NCBI GenBank assembly: GCA_031290695.1
Contig: JAITNB010000043.1
Location: 1-5,734, forward strand
Direction of reading: 5' to 3'
DNA from: Coriobacteriales bacterium
GTDB taxonomy: Bacteria > Actinomycetota > Coriobacteriia > Coriobacteriales > UBA8131
DNA length: 5,734 bases
In this document: positions 5,481 to 5,734 of the stretch, in pieces
Position numbering within the stretch: the stretch's first letter is position 1
Layout: every line of letters begins with the position of its first letter
The notes under the pieces: generated by a model
Told to the model about the DNA's origin: nothing
The model's input: the letters and a program-made list of their open reading frames with translations, nothing else
Database searches by the model: none
Made by a program: the position numbers and the translations under genes

Positions 5481-5734
5481 GTGGACAGTAACATAAGATA
5501 CACCCATGAATTTGAGATACTACCAGAGGAACAAGGATACCATAGTGTCATCCCCTTTAACTTTGAAGGAGCCACACAGGGTGAGGGCATGACGGATGCA
5601 ATCAACATGGCTGCCGACTGGTTGCAGGTGATGGTCGAGCACGCCCTCATGCACAGGCTTGACCTGCCAGCTCCCACATACGGCAACGAGCCCAGACACG
5701 GCGGGCGCGTGGTCAACGTATCGGTCGAGGCATC
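5481..5734 (+). CDS. HicB-family antitoxin-like protein, N-terminal 84 codons (partial, runs off right edge)
   Basis: The visible residues begin MDSNIRYTHEFEILPEEQGY and continue with HSVIPFNFEGATQGEGMTDA and INMAADWLQVMVEHA. This fits the HicB pattern: a first strand, PEExGY, a strand ending in P, then G-x-TxG and an Ala-rich helix with AAD. HicB proteins have this partly degraded RNase-H-like fold and neutralise the HicA mRNA-cleaving toxin, often also repressing their own promoter. GTG is the first start after an in-frame TGA (5475-5477); no ribosome-binding site is visible, and no in-frame ATG occurs until codon 37. The C-terminal DNA-binding part, if any, and a possible hicA are beyond the edge. 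No hicA lies upstream, so the order would be hicB-hicA or the gene is an orphan. It runs divergently from the AOR operon and is probably unrelated in function. Confidence 0.75.
   Translation, partial: MDSNIRYTHEFEILPEEQGYHSVIPFNFEGATQGEGMTDAINMAADWLQVMVEHALMHRLDLPAPTYGNEPRHGGRVVNVSVEA

Noticed and set aside
5318..5716. Minus-strand frame of 132 codons across the hicB-like gene and the intergenic region
   Set aside because: The translation shows no family features and lies antisense to the better-supported HicB-like frame and across both dyads.

Overview
The window holds most of one minus-strand operon and, divergent from it at the right edge, the start of one plus-strand gene. Base composition is GC-rich in the genes, with an AT-rich patch of about 60 bases in the intergenic region. 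An oxygen-sensitive tungsten-type enzyme wired to NAD-linked flavoprotein subunits points to an anaerobe. A high-GC gut actinobacterium of the Coriobacteriia type is my best guess from general character, but this is inference and the sequence has no marker gene to prove it.

Read in the direction of transcription (right to left), the operon is: a four-cluster ferredoxin subunit (5171-4695), an aldehyde:ferredoxin oxidoreductase (AOR) family catalytic subunit (4698-2899), a MoaD/ThiS-like sulfur carrier (2868-2587), a NuoE/HndA-like [2Fe-2S] subunit (2584-2078), a NuoF/HndC-like NAD(P)H/FMN subunit (2081-201) and the first 68 codons of a protein with a NuoG/HndD-type [2Fe-2S] domain (204-1, running off the left edge). 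Three junctions are 4-base ATGA overlaps, one gap is 2 bases and the longest is 30 bases, so this is very probably one transcript with coupled translation.

The parts form a coherent machine. The AOR subunit would oxidise an aldehyde to an acid (or run in reverse) at a pterin-bound tungsten or molybdenum. The four-cluster ferredoxin subunit would carry electrons away. The NuoE/NuoF-like pair would pass them to NAD(P)+ through FMN, possibly with simultaneous use of ferredoxin (electron bifurcation). The MoaD-like protein would supply pterin dithiolene sulfur for the cofactor. The layout resembles the multi-subunit tungsten oxidoreductases (WOR) with NuoE/F-like partners described in gut anaerobes, and in part the Bam benzoyl-CoA reductase clusters. 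The substrate cannot be read from sequence.

The 309-base gap (5172-5480) separates the operon from a divergent HicB-like antitoxin gene (5481 to the right edge). It contains four 10-bp phased repeats next to a candidate operon promoter, two dyads, an extended -10 promoter for the hicB-like gene, and a roughly 107-base operon leader with a 6-codon upstream reading frame that overlaps the first gene's start. No RNA genes, insertion sequences, CRISPR arrays or convincing terminators were seen.
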